Assembly: GCF_001423085.1 (NCBI RefSeq)
Contig: NZ_LMNU01000045.1
Location: 62,001-126,000, forward strand
DNA length: 64,000 bases
Source: Methylobacterium sp. Leaf125
GTDB lineage: Bacteria > Pseudomonadota > Alphaproteobacteria > Rhizobiales > Beijerinckiaceae
Direction of reading: 5' to 3'
Shown here: piece after piece, positions 8,116-19,331 of the stretch
Position numbering within the stretch: position 1 is the first letter of the stretch
Layout: each line of letters opens with the position of its first letter
The notes under the pieces: generated by a model
The model's input: only the letters and a program-made list of their open reading frames with translations
The model's database searches: none
Told to the model about the DNA's origin: nothing
Translations under genes and position numbers: made by a program

Positions 8116-8130
8116 GTTCCTGTTTTGTTC
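8116..8130 (+). promoter_or_regulatory. SOS box (LexA operator) of imuAB
   Basis: GTTC, seven bases, GTTC is an exact match to the alphaproteobacterial LexA consensus. It ends 27 bp before the imuA start, so LexA bound here would cover the promoter. This strongly implies DNA-damage induction of the downstream cassette. Confidence 0.9.
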
Positions 8131-8157
8131 TTAGCGTAGAGGGATGGAGCGGAGCCG

Positions 8158-9003
8158 ATGAGACAGAGCCCTGAAGACCTTCCCGATCTGGAGACCGCGA
8201 TGGCGTCGACGGACCACCCGGACGTGGGATCTCCGTCCCGGGACGCGGAGCCCGTGGATCTGGCCGCATTGCGCGACCTCGTGGCCGGGCACGGAGGGGG
8301 CTCGGTCCTCCGAGGTGCCCTGCCCTTCGGCATCCACGACGTCGATTCGCGCCTCGCGCAGGGTGGGCTCGCCCTCGGGCAGCTGCACGAGATCGCCCCC
8401 GACCAGGCGGGCGACGAGCCGGCGGCCCTCGGCTTCGCCCTGGCGCTGGTGGCGCGCCACCTCGCCCGCGTGCGGGGCGAGGCCCTGCTGGTGGTGGGCC
8501 AGGGCCACCCCCTCCCCTACGGCCACGGGCTCGCCGGCCTCGGCCTCGACCCGGGGCGGCTCCTGCTGTTCGAGGTCGCCAGCGACGGCGACGCCTACCG
8601 GGCCCTGGAGGAATCCCTACGCGCGCAGGGGCTGGCCGCCGTGGCGGGCCTCGTCGACGCCGCCCTGCCCCTGGCCCAGAGCCGGCGGCTCCACCTCGCG
8701 GCCAGGCGAACCGACCTGCTCCTCCTCGTCCTGCGGCCTCCCGAGGCGGAGAGCCCCAACGTGGCCGCGACCCGCTGGCGGATCGCCGCCGGCAAGGCCC
8801 TGCGCGACCGCTTCGGCTGCATCGAGCGGCCGTGCTGGCAGGTGACCCTCGACCGAAGCCGCAACGGGCGGACCGGACATTGGCTTCTGGAGTGGGATCA
8901 TGCCGCGCATCGTTTCGGTCTGGCTGGAGCATTGGCCGGTCACACGGTTGAGGCGGGCCCGGGCGCGGCCCTGTCCGACCGGCGCGTCCAGCGCTCGGGC
9001 TGA
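8158..9003 (+). CDS. imuA: ImuA, SOS mutagenesis accessory protein
   Basis: ImuA is the RecA/SulA-like component of the ImuA-ImuB-DnaE2 mutasome, which performs translesion synthesis in many alphaproteobacteria. The 281-residue protein shows the family hallmarks GALPFGIHDVDSRLAQGGL, GQLHEIAP, and RCTDLLLLVLRP-like RRTDLLLLVLRP followed by ATRWRIAA and the GHWLLEWDHA end. The start codon is ATG with a perfect SOS box upstream. Its 3' end overlaps imuB by 104 bp, so the two are certainly one transcript and probably translationally coupled. Confidence 0.93.
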   Translation: MRQSPEDLPDLETAMASTDHPDVGSPSRDAEPVDLAALRDLVAGHGGGSVLRGALPFGIHDVDSRLAQGGLALGQLHEIAPDQAGDEPAALGFALALVARHLARVRGEALLVVGQGHPLPYGHGLAGLGLDPGRLLLFEVASDGDAYRALEESLRAQGLAAVAGLVDAALPLAQSRRLHLAARRTDLLLLVLRPPEAESPNVAATRWRIAAGKALRDRFGCIERPCWQVTLDRSRNGRTGHWLLEWDHAAHRFGLAGALAGHTVEAGPGAALSDRRVQRSG

Positions 9004-10555
9004 CGGCGGCCGGGAAGACGGCACCCAGCAAGACCGCGCCCAGCAAGACCGCGCCCAGCAAGACGGCACCCAGGACGACGGCGCTCACGGGGACGGCCCC
9101 CTGGTGGTGGCCGCGATGGAGGCCAACGGCCTGCGCCTGGTCGCGGTGGACGCCGCCGCCCGCGCCCTCGGCCTCGAGCCCGGCGAGACCCTCGCCCGGG
9201 CCCCGGCCCGGATCGGCACGCCCGTGGCCGTCCATCCCGCCGACCCGGAGGCGGATGAGGCCGCCCTGCATCGGCTCTGCCTCTGGGCCAAGCGCTACAC
9301 CCCCGTCGTGGCGCCCTACGGTCCGGCAGAGGGCGCCGACGGCTTCTTCCTCGACATCGCGGGGGCGAGCCACCTCTTCGGAGGCGAGGCGCAGTTGCTG
9401 GCGGACCTCGCACGACGCCTGTGCGCGGGCGCGATTCCGGCCCGGATCGCCCTCGCGGACACGCCCGCCTGCGCCTTCGCCCTGGCGCGCCACGGCGGGG
9501 GTGGCCTCGTGGCGCCCGGATGCAACGGGGAGGCCCTGCAGGCCCTCCCGGTTTCCGCCCTGCGCCTCGATCCGGGCACGGCGCAGGCCCTGGCCCGCCT
9601 CGGCCTGCGCCGGATCGGCGACCTCGCCGCCGCGCCCCGGGCGCCCCTGGCCCGGCGCTTCGGCGAGACCCTGCTGCTGCGCCTCGACCAGGCCCTCGGC
9701 CGCCGGCCCGAGCCCCTCGTCTCGGCGGAGGACCCGCGCGACTTCGAGGCCCTGCGCGGCTTCCTCGAACCGATCGGACAGCCGGAGACCATCGTCGCCA
9801 CGGCCACGGGCCTGATGGAGCGGCTGGCGCCCCGGCTGGAGGCGGCCGGCCTCGGCGCCCGGGCGCTGCGGTTGTCCCTGACCCGCGTCGACGGGGTGGT
9901 GCGCACCCTCGACCTCGGGATGAGCCTGCCGAGCCGTTGCCCGGTCCAGCTCGCACGCCTGCTGACCCTGCGCCTCGATCGCCTCGGCCCGGCCCTCGAT
10001 GCCGGCTTCGGCTTCGAGACCGTGGGCCTCGCCGTCACCGCCACGGGCACGATCGCGGCGCGTCAGGGCACGCTGGTGGAGACGCCCGCCGAGGGCGGAG
10101 GCGCCGAGCATCTGGGCGATGCCCTGCGCCAGCGCCTCGGCCGGCGGATGATGCGGCTCGGCTTCCGCGCAAGCCACCTGCCCGAGCGGGCCGACCTCGT
10201 GGAGCCCTGGCGGGCGGATCGCCCCACGCCGGCCGGCCGGTCCGATCCGGCGTCCCGGCCGCGCCTGCAGCCCCGGCCGCTGGTGCTGCTCAGCCGGGGC
10301 GAGGCCGCCGAGGACGTCATCGCCCTCGCCCCCGACGGGCCTCCGCACCGCTTCCGCTGGCGCCGGCGCCTGCACCGCGTCGCCCATGCGGACGGGCCCG
10401 AGCGCATCGCCGACGAGTGGTGGCGCGCGCCGGGTCCGCTCAGGGACTACTACGTGGTCGAGGACGAGGCCGGGCGCCGCCTTTGGGTCTATCGCGAGGG
10501 CTTCCCCACGATGGAGACGCCCGCGCGCTGGTTCGTGCACGGGCTGTTCGCGTGA
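8900..10555 (+). CDS. imuB: ImuB, catalytically inactive Y-family DNA polymerase homologue
   Basis: ImuB is a Y-family polymerase relative that lacks catalytic carboxylates. It acts as a hub linking the beta clamp, ImuA and DnaE2. The 551-residue protein starts MPRIVSVWLEHWPVTRLRRAR, the typical ImuB N-terminus. The palm/finger region runs to about residue 200 (FFLDIAGASHLFGG), the HhH region follows (LGLRRIGDLAAAPR), then the little-finger region. The C-terminus ends RDYYVVEDEAGRRLWVYREG, a conserved ImuB tail. A 5 x 15-bp repeat inserts a Gln/Asp-rich loop at about residues 38-62, where homologues are short. No dnaE2 follows; the next gene is convergent thiC. Confidence 0.93.
   Translation: MPRIVSVWLEHWPVTRLRRARARPCPTGASSARADGGREDGTQQDRAQQDRAQQDGTQDDGAHGDGPLVVAAMEANGLRLVAVDAAARALGLEPGETLARAPARIGTPVAVHPADPEADEAALHRLCLWAKRYTPVVAPYGPAEGADGFFLDIAGASHLFGGEAQLLADLARRLCAGAIPARIALADTPACAFALARHGGGGLVAPGCNGEALQALPVSALRLDPGTAQALARLGLRRIGDLAAAPRAPLARRFGETLLLRLDQALGRRPEPLVSAEDPRDFEALRGFLEPIGQPETIVATATGLMERLAPRLEAAGLGARALRLSLTRVDGVVRTLDLGMSLPSRCPVQLARLLTLRLDRLGPALDAGFGFETVGLAVTATGTIAARQGTLVETPAEGGGAEHLGDALRQRLGRRMMRLGFRASHLPERADLVEPWRADRPTPAGRSDPASRPRLQPRPLVLLSRGEAAEDVIALAPDGPPHRFRWRRRLHRVAHADGPERIADEWWRAPGPLRDYYVVEDEAGRRLWVYREGFPTMETPARWFVHGLFA
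9011..9085 (+). repeat. Five 15-bp tandem repeats inside imuB
   Basis: Units of the form cagcaagaccgcgcc run in frame. The second and third copies are identical and the first, fourth and fifth diverged. They encode a hydrophilic DGTQQ/DRAQQ-type linker near the ImuB N-terminus. The insertion keeps the frame and is probably tolerated as a disordered loop. Confidence 0.93.
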
Positions 10556-10675
10556 TGTGAGCGGGAGAGGCCCCCGGGAGAGGCGTCGGAAGCTTCACGC
10601 GGACACGACTCTGGAAATCCGCGCGCCGCGGGCGGTTCTTCGACACGCCGCGAGCGGTTCTTCGACGCGCCACCT

Positions 10676-10709
10676 GTCCCGGGCCGGTCGGCTGAGACCG
10701 GCCCGGGAC
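10676..10709. terminator. 14-bp perfect hairpin between convergent imuB and thiC
   Basis: Positions 10676-10689 pair perfectly with 10696-10709 across a 6-nt loop (ggctga). The stem is almost all G/C and lies 8 bp past the thiC stop (on the minus strand). No T-run follows on either side, so it is a probable bidirectional terminator. Just before it, 10632-10675 holds two 22-bp direct repeats sharing gcggttcttcgac. Confidence 0.65.
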
Positions 10710-10717
10710 ACGGTCCC

Positions 10718-13816
<3,099 letters not shown>

Positions 13817-14071
13817 TCAGGAGCCCTGCAGGCTCTCGGCGAAATCGTCCGGCACCTCTCCGAAGCTGCCGAGGATGGACGCGCTCTCCAGTTCGCCCGT
13901 CTCGTCATCGGCTACGACCTTGATCGCCGCCGTGCCGGGGAAGCGGGCGGCCATCGCCTCGGCCTTCTTCAAGGCCCCGCTCTCCGTCACCGCCACCTCG
14001 CGGTCGCCCGGCGAGAGCCGCTTGCGCTTGAGCACGAAGGTCTGCACCAGGAACGTCGTCTTGAGGGCCAT
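13817..14071 (-). CDS. Conserved small hypothetical protein, 84 aa
   Basis: The soluble 84-residue protein begins MALKTTFLVQTFVLKRKRLSPG and has an evenly mixed composition (KKAEAMAARFPGTAAIKVVADDETGE) expected of a real alpha/beta mini-domain. No signal peptide, cysteine or catalytic motif is visible. It lies alone on the minus strand, with the broken small gene upstream. I recognise the style as a common alphaproteobacterial small protein of unknown function but cannot name a family. The converging BA14K gene has its terminator between them. Confidence 0.7.
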   Translation of the reverse strand: MALKTTFLVQTFVLKRKRLSPGDREVAVTESGALKKAEAMAARFPGTAAIKVVADDETGELESASILGSFGEVPDDFAESLQGS

Positions 14072-14199
14072 CGCAGGGTCTCTCCACCGGGCCGCGCCGG
14101 ATCGCGTCGGATCCGGAGGCCGAGCGCACCTAGCACGAAAGCCCGCTTCCTACGCGGCGCGAACGCCGCGGTCTGGCCGGGACCGGCCGCCTCCGCTCG

Positions 14200-14416
14200 G
14201 GCCGACAGGTTGTGAGGGGCCTCGCGCCGCTGGATCAGGCGCGCCCCGTCCCAGAGTTCGACCGAGCGGCCATCCAGGAAGGCCCGCGCCCGCTCCGGGA
14301 CCTCCGCCTGGCGACAGCCCGCAAGGGGACTCGGTGCGAAGGACGCGGCCGGCCTGGTCCAGCAGCTGCACGCGGTAGGCCGATGGCGTTCCCTGCCCCG
14401 GCGCATCGTCCCGCAT
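14200..14416 (-). pseudogene. Frameshifted small gene, about 70 codons
   Basis: From ATG 14416 the frame reads MRDDAPGQGTPSAYRVQLLDQAGRVLRTES, then turns into Gly/Pro nonsense. In the neighbouring frame the sensible reading resumes as CRQAEVPERARAFLDGRSVE and then LWDGARLIQRREAP. Together they give one continuous domain of about 70 residues (Y-x-V-x-L-L-D ... A-x-x-F-L-D-G-R-S-V-E-L-W) with a one-base shift near 14325-14340. Either the gene is broken or there is a sequencing error. The exact 3' end is uncertain because no stop follows soon in the second frame. The rest of 14072-14601 holds nothing I can support. Confidence 0.5.
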
Positions 14417-14601
14417 GACCCGCGCCCGCCTCGACGATCGCGACGAGCCGGGGCGCCGCCTCGCACGCGAGACGAACCACGCGGCACCTCCGCACGCGCC
14501 GCAACCGTCCGGCTCAGCGCGTTGACGGACACACCGCCGCGACCCATCCGCCGCCACGCCGTCAAATCTCCCGTGCGTCGTGCCCCCTCTGATCGGTGGG
14601 A

Positions 14602-15399
14602 TCACCACAGGCGCACCAACCGAAACCCCGCGATCACGTCTGCGAGATCGATGCCGCATACCGTCGTCACCAGCAGGCTCGCGCGGAACAGCGGCCGGGT
14701 GAAGGCCGCCGAGATCAGGAAGAGGCCCAGCAGCACCAGCCCCGAATGCCGGGCCATCTGGTCCGCGAAGGTCCAGGGCGCGGTTGGCGGCGAAGCCGGC
14801 GGGCCGGAGAGCCAGGGTCGGACGATGTCGTAGCCGTCGAGCCCCGGGATCGGCATCAGCCCGAGCACCAGGGCGGTGCCTTGGAACAGCACCGACACGG
14901 CGAGCACCGCACGCAGCGTCTCCGCGCCCGGGCTGGCCAGGGCGTAAAGCAGCGCGAGCACGACGAGGAAGAGGACGCTCATCGCCGGGCCGGCGGCGGC
15001 CACCGCCGATTGCCGTCCCCGGCTCAGCCCGGATTCCGGCGGACGACCGAGGCTGCCTGGCATTCCCACGCCGCCCGGAAATCCGACGCCACCCATGATG
15101 GTGAACAGCGCCGGCAACAGCATGGTCGCCACGGGGTTGGGTGCCCGCAGGGGATCGAGGGTGAGCGCGCCGGTCCGGGGCAGGCCCCAGAGCAGCCCGG
15201 CCCGGGCATGGCCATACTCGTGCAGGCAGAGGCCCAGCACCCAGCCGGACATCAGGAAGACGAAGGCCGCACCCGAGCCCGCGAGCGCACCGGCACCGAT
15301 GCCGAAGCCGACCCCGCAGAAGATCAGCCCGACGAGGAGCGCGTTCGCGCTGATGCGAGGAGCGCCCATGACCTCCGCGCGACCGGACGCGTCCCTCAT
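14602..15399 (-). CDS. Site-2-protease-type M50 membrane metallopeptidase
   Basis: The 265-residue protein has five to six transmembrane segments. The zinc motif HEYGH is at residues 60-64 inside a membrane helix, and the second S2P motif (MPIPGLDGYD, about 173-182, corresponding to LNPxPxxDG) supplies the third ligand Asp. This matches the Rv-type site-2 protease-like family without PDZ domains. A glycine-rich loop (GGVGFPGGVGMPGSLG) lies between them. In-frame ATG 15369 is an alternative start. Substrate unknown; S2P enzymes cut transmembrane segments of anti-sigma factors or similar proteins. An 18-bp hairpin repeat array lies just upstream. Confidence 0.85.
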   Translation of the reverse strand: MRDASGRAEVMGAPRISANALLVGLIFCGVGFGIGAGALAGSGAAFVFLMSGWVLGLCLHEYGHARAGLLWGLPRTGALTLDPLRAPNPVATMLLPALFTIMGGVGFPGGVGMPGSLGRPPESGLSRGRQSAVAAAGPAMSVLFLVVLALLYALASPGAETLRAVLAVSVLFQGTALVLGLMPIPGLDGYDIVRPWLSGPPASPPTAPWTFADQMARHSGLVLLGLFLISAAFTRPLFRASLLVTTVCGIDLADVIAGFRLVRLW

Positions 15400-15457
15400 G
15401 CCGCGGCGCGCCGGACTGGTGCGGGCGCGGCGGACCGGTGACGGGTCCTCAGGGGGC

Positions 15458-15560
15458 GGCTCTTGGGCAAGAGGAGGCTCTTGGGCAAGAGGAGGCTCTT
15501 GGGCAAGAGGAGGCTCTTGGGCAAGAGGAGGCTCTTGGGCAAGAGGAGGCTCTTAGAGGA
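15458..15560. repeat. Tandem array of five 18-bp hairpin-forming units plus one degenerate copy
   Basis: Units start at 15458, 15476, 15494, 15512 and 15530 and are identical. A sixth (15548-15560) is shortened. Each carries the dyad CTCTTG-GG-CAAGAG, so the array is a row of small palindromes. It fills part of the 367-bp region between the divergent site-2 protease and alpha/beta hydrolase genes. The rest of 15400-15766 shows no gene. Confidence 0.97.
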
Positions 15561-15766
15561 GGCTTGCGAGCAAGAGGAAGCTTCGGGGAAGAACGGGCGC
15601 AGGAGCATTCACGCGACGCAACATCGCTGGTGACACGCCAAAGTCCAGCCCTACCTCTCGGGGACGCCCCAGTGTCCCCTTCCTCCCCAGGGTCCGGCGC
15701 GGTTCGGCGCCCCGCCGCGACTGTTCCGGGTCGTCGCTCGGTCGCGGCCTCACCTTCATCGAGCGC

Positions 15767-16612
15767 ATGCGTCTTCTCGCCTCCCTCGTGGCCACCGCCT
15801 TCCTCGGCCTCGCCGTCCTGGCCATGACGCTGCTGACCGTCTTCCAGCGGCACCTGATCTATCCCGGCGCCTTCCGCAGCCAGGCGCCCGCCCCCGCCCG
15901 GCCGGCGCCGACGGGCACGGAAGCCATCAGCCTGCCCACGGCCGACGGCGAGTGCCTGCTCGGGTTCTGGCGGGCGCCGGAGCCGGGCTGTCCCGTGGTG
16001 CTCAGCTTCCACGGCAACGGCTCGCGGCCGGAGCCCGCTGCGGCGCGCTTTGCCGGCGGGCCCTGGCGCAAGGCGGGCTGGGGCGTCCTCGCCATCGCCT
16101 ATCGCGGCTATCCCGGCTCGACCGGGAGTCCGAGCGAGGCGGGGCTGATCGCCGACGGACAGGCGGCCTATGCGTGGATCCAGGCGCGGGTCCCCGGAAC
16201 TCCGGTGCTGCTGCACGGCCACTCGCTGGGGGCTGCGGTGGCGGTGGCCCTGGCCGAGACCCGGCCGCATCTCGGCCTGTATCTCGAGGCGCCCTTCGAC
16301 TCCCTCTCCGCCATCGTCGCCGGGCGCTTCCCCTTCCTGCCGACCGGCCTGCTCCTTCGGGATACCTTCCGGTCCGACGCGCGCATCGCCGCCGAGGGCG
16401 GTCCCCTCGTCATCGTGCACGGCCGGGACGACCCGGTGGTGCCTCTCGCCCATGCCGAGCGGCTGGCGGCGCAGGCCGGTCCGCGGGCGCGCCTGATGGT
16501 CATCCCCGGCGACCACGTCTCCATTCTCGGGACCCGGGACCGCGAGGCCGCGGCCCTGTTCCAACCGAACGACCCCGCCTGCCGGACGCTTGTTCCGGCA
16601 GCAGACCACTGA
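15767..16612 (+). CDS. Membrane-anchored alpha/beta hydrolase (BEM46/YfhR-like)
   Basis: The 281-residue protein has one N-terminal hydrophobic anchor (about 5-27, followed by QRHLIYPG, the BEM46/YfhR-like signature). A serine hydrolase domain follows. The oxyanion segment is SFHGNGS (80-86) and the nucleophile elbow is GHSLG with Ser153. Asp221 or Asp222 (HGRDDPVVP) and His250 (PGDHVSI) complete the triad. Substrate is unknown; relatives are esterases or lipases of uncertain specificity. The active site probably faces the periplasm. It shares a divergent region with the site-2 protease, and the HNH gene follows at close distance. Confidence 0.87.
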   Translation: MRLLASLVATAFLGLAVLAMTLLTVFQRHLIYPGAFRSQAPAPARPAPTGTEAISLPTADGECLLGFWRAPEPGCPVVLSFHGNGSRPEPAAARFAGGPWRKAGWGVLAIAYRGYPGSTGSPSEAGLIADGQAAYAWIQARVPGTPVLLHGHSLGAAVAVALAETRPHLGLYLEAPFDSLSAIVAGRFPFLPTGLLLRDTFRSDARIAAEGGPLVIVHGRDDPVVPLAHAERLAAQAGPRARLMVIPGDHVSILGTRDREAAALFQPNDPACRTLVPAADH

Positions 16613-16637
16613 CGCACGCATCCGACGGGAGACACCC

Positions 16638-17012
16638 TTGGGACGACGAGCCCGGCTCTGGCGCGACGACGACCCGGCGACGCATGGTCCGCAGGCCAAG
16701 CCTCCGGTGATCTGCCCGCTCTGCGAGCGGCCGATCCCGCCCCATGCCAAATCCAGCCTGCACCACCTGACCCCGAAGCTGAAGGGCGGGGCGCGCGCGG
16801 GCACGGTGCGCCTGCACCAGATCTGCCATTCGGCGATCCACGCCCGCTTCAGCGAAGCCGAGATCGCCCGCCGCCTCGCCGACGTGGAGGCCTTGCGGGC
16901 GGCGCCCGAGTTGGCGGAGTTCCTGGCCTGGGTCCGCACAAAGCCGGACGATTTTCACGCCGCGACCCGCATGACCCGCGACCGCCGGGGCGCCAAGCGC
17001 GACCCGCACTGA
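16638..17012 (+). CDS. HNH-type nuclease-like zinc protein, TTG start
   Basis: The 124-residue protein shows a first zinc pair CPLCERP and an HNH core LHHLTPKLKGG, then LHQICHSAIH. This is a compact HNH/McrA-like zinc fold of about 60 residues followed by a helical tail. I chose TTG 16638 because ACGGGAGA precedes it at good spacing. TTG 16590 is also in frame but would overlap the hydrolase by 23 bp. Such stand-alone HNH proteins near housekeeping genes are often of unknown role; restriction or repair activity is possible but not shown. Confidence 0.75.
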   Translation: MGRRARLWRDDDPATHGPQAKPPVICPLCERPIPPHAKSSLHHLTPKLKGGARAGTVRLHQICHSAIHARFSEAEIARRLADVEALRAAPELAEFLAWVRTKPDDFHAATRMTRDRRGAKRDPH

Positions 17013-17200
17013 GGCCTGCGGGGCGCAGCCGGCCCTGCGGCAGGGGCCCAGCGCAGGGAAACGCGGCATTGCCCGGAGTGCGAGAAGGCGCGGCCCGGCC
17101 TTTACCTTCCGTTCGGCATGATCGGCCGGCGGCTCCCAGCGTATCGCCATCCTTAAGACCTGGCGCCCAAGGATCGCGGTCCTGTGGGCGGGGACGGATC

Positions 17201-18325
17201 ATGGCGGCGGTCGCGGTGGGGCAAGGTGCGGCGCAGGGAACGGGGCCGCGGATGGCGGGATCCGCGGAGGATTCCGCCCGGCTCGCCTGGGTGGATGTCG
17301 CCAAGGGCCTCTGCATCATCCTCGTGGTCATGATGCACTCGACCCTCGGCACCGGGATCGCGATGGAGGGCGAGGGCTTTCTCCACACCGTCGTGGCTTT
17401 CGCGCGCCCGTTCCGGATCCCGGACTTCTTCCTGCTGTCGGGCCTGTTCCTCGGCCGGGTCATCGACCGCGACTGGCGCCTGTTCCTCGACCGGCGCCTC
17501 GTGCACTTCGTCTATTTCTACGTCCTCTGGGTGCTGATCCAGTCGGCCTTCAAGTACGGCGCGATCACCGACGGAGCCGGGCCGGGCGCGTTCGTCGCCC
17601 ATCTCGCCCTGGCGGTCGTCGAACCCTACTCGACCCTGTGGTTCATCTACCTGCTGGCGGTGTTCTCGGTGCTGACCAAGGCCCTGCGGTCGGTGCCGGC
17701 GGCCTGGCTCCTCGGCGGTGCGGCGCTGCTGCAGGTCCTGCCGCTCCACACCGGGTTCGAGCTGATCGACGAGTTCTGCGACCGCTACGTCTGGTTCCTG
17801 GTGGGCTACCTCTTTGCCGCGCGCATCTTCACCTTCGCCGATCTCGTGCAGCGCCACGCCCGCGCCGCGATGCTCGGACTGGCGCTCTGGGCCGTGGTCA
17901 ACGCCGCCCTGGTCTTCGTGCCCACGGGCTTCCGGGCCGTGCCGGCGCTGGCGAACCTCCCGGGGCTCGCCCTCATCCTCAGCGGTGCCGGCGCCCTGGC
18001 GATCGTCGCCGCCGGGGCCCTGATGTCCCGGGCCGGCGGGCCGGTGACGGCGGCGCTCAGGGCCTGCGGCCAGCGCTCGATCGTGATCTACCTCGCGTTC
18101 TTCCTGCCGATGGCCCTCACCCGCACGCTGATCGTGAAGTCGGGGGCGATCACCGATATCGGCTGGGCCAGCCTCGTCGTCACGGTGGTGGCGATCCTGG
18201 TTCCGCTGGCCTTCGAGCGGATGATCCGTCACACGCGCCTGGCGTTCCTGTTCGTGCGACCGCGCGCCTTTCACATCGTCGGCGCCCGCCCGCGGCCGGA
18301 CGCTCCCGCCCTGCGCGCGGTCTGA
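17201..18325 (+). CDS. Acyltransferase-3 / OpgC-like membrane protein
   Basis: The 374-residue integral membrane protein has about ten transmembrane helices. It begins, after a short hydrophilic lead, with RLAWVDVAKGLCIILVVMMH. This is the acyltransferase_3 start, whose R-x-x-x-x-D and terminal His are the conserved catalytic-region residues. The next conserved part is PFRIPDFFLLSGLFLGR. Family members move acyl groups (acetyl, succinyl) onto sugars of exopolysaccharide, LPS or periplasmic glucans. The substrate cannot be read from the sequence. ATG 17201 is taken because the upstream extension is not conserved-looking. It stands alone, converging with the glutamine amidotransferase with only 4 bp between stops. 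Confidence 0.85.
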   Translation: MAAVAVGQGAAQGTGPRMAGSAEDSARLAWVDVAKGLCIILVVMMHSTLGTGIAMEGEGFLHTVVAFARPFRIPDFFLLSGLFLGRVIDRDWRLFLDRRLVHFVYFYVLWVLIQSAFKYGAITDGAGPGAFVAHLALAVVEPYSTLWFIYLLAVFSVLTKALRSVPAAWLLGGAALLQVLPLHTGFELIDEFCDRYVWFLVGYLFAARIFTFADLVQRHARAAMLGLALWAVVNAALVFVPTGFRAVPALANLPGLALILSGAGALAIVAAGALMSRAGGPVTAALRACGQRSIVIYLAFFLPMALTRTLIVKSGAITDIGWASLVVTVVAILVPLAFERMIRHTRLAFLFVRPRAFHIVGARPRPDAPALRAV

Positions 18326-18329
18326 ACGC

Positions 18330-19187
18330 TCAAGCCGCGGCTTCGACCCGCGGGCGCACGAGGCGATCGAGGAAGTTCCCGATCTCCGCCCGCCGACGCG
18401 CCGGCTCCAGCAGCTCCGGGCCGAGCCGGTGACGGGCGATCAGGTCCCGTTGTCCTTCGGGATTCGCATGGATGCGGCAGAGGTCGGCCGCATAGGCCTC
18501 CACCGCCGCGCGGTCGGGCAGCGCGCCGGCCGCCACCACAGCGTCCGCGCTGAGGCGCAGCATCGCGGCCAGGGCGTCGAGGTCGAGTTCGGGGTGGTAC
18601 TGCGTGCCCCAGAACACGCCGGCCCCGTGCCGGATCTCGATCGCCTGGACCGACAGGACCCCGTTGCCCGCCAGCACGGTGGCGTGGGCCGGCGGCGTGA
18701 TGACGGCGTCGAGATGCAGGGCGGGAGCATCGAAGCGCTCGCCCCGCCCGGCCAGGAGTGGGTGCGCCCGTCCGGCCTCGGTGCGTACGAGATCGCGCGA
18801 GAACCCGTATTCCGGCCCCTTGGGATTGCGGGCCGCATGGCCGCCCGCCACGACCGCGGCGACCTGGACGCCCCAGCACGAACCGAAGATCGGGAGCCCG
18901 GCGGCGAGGGCGTCGCGCACGAGGGCGATCTGGCGCCGCACGGCCTCGGACTCGTTGCAGACGTGGAGCGTCGATCCGGTGAGGAAGAGGGCATCGAAGC
19001 CGGCGAGCGTGGTCCCGGGGGACAGGGCCGCGTCGGCGTCGGCCGGGTTGATCAGGGTGCAGCCGACGCCCGGTGAGATCTGGCGCAGGACCTCCGCATA
19101 GGCCTCGGCCGAGGTCACGCCGGTGCCCGAAACGTGATCGGCCCGTCCGGACCGGTCGTTCCCATCGGCCACGAGGAGGTGCAGCAT
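18330..19187 (-). CDS. Class I glutamine amidotransferase-like protein
   Basis: The 285-residue cytoplasmic protein has a GATase-1 fold. Nucleophile Cys104 sits in FGSCWGVQ, and His198 and Glu200 are in QYHPE, so the Cys-His-Glu triad is complete. It resembles the free-standing GMP-synthase-like amidotransferases (YfeJ-like) that have no attached synthetase domain. The role may be gamma-glutamyl hydrolysis or ammonia donation to an unknown partner. ATG 19187 begins the natural MLHLLVADGND strand. A longer upstream frame is low-complexity and rejected. No synthetase partner is adjacent. Confidence 0.82.
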   Translation of the reverse strand: MLHLLVADGNDRSGRADHVSGTGVTSAEAYAEVLRQISPGVGCTLINPADADAALSPGTTLAGFDALFLTGSTLHVCNESEAVRRQIALVRDALAAGLPIFGSCWGVQVAAVVAGGHAARNPKGPEYGFSRDLVRTEAGRAHPLLAGRGERFDAPALHLDAVITPPAHATVLAGNGVLSVQAIEIRHGAGVFWGTQYHPELDLDALAAMLRLSADAVVAAGALPDRAAVEAYAADLCRIHANPEGQRDLIARHRLGPELLEPARRRAEIGNFLDRLVRPRVEAAA

Positions 19188-19331
19188 GGATCCGGTCCCA
19201 CCCGGCCCGGGGGCCGGCCAAAGGGACGGGGAACGATCCCTTCCCGCCCTCGTTCCCGTCAGGCCGGACGCCGGATCGCCGCATGGCGCTCCGCGTCGAT
19301 TCGCACCGAGCGCACACGATCGGAGGCTTCG

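Noticed and set aside
14150-14659. 169-codon frame as an intact gene
   Set aside because: Only about 35 codons are sensible, then it shifts into Gly/Pro nonsense while the good reading goes on in the next frame.
15396-15827. Frames made from the 18-bp repeat, (ALGQEE)n on plus and (SLLLPK)n on minus
   Set aside because: They only translate the repeat; flanking residues are arginine/proline-rich noise, and no ribosome-binding site is evident.
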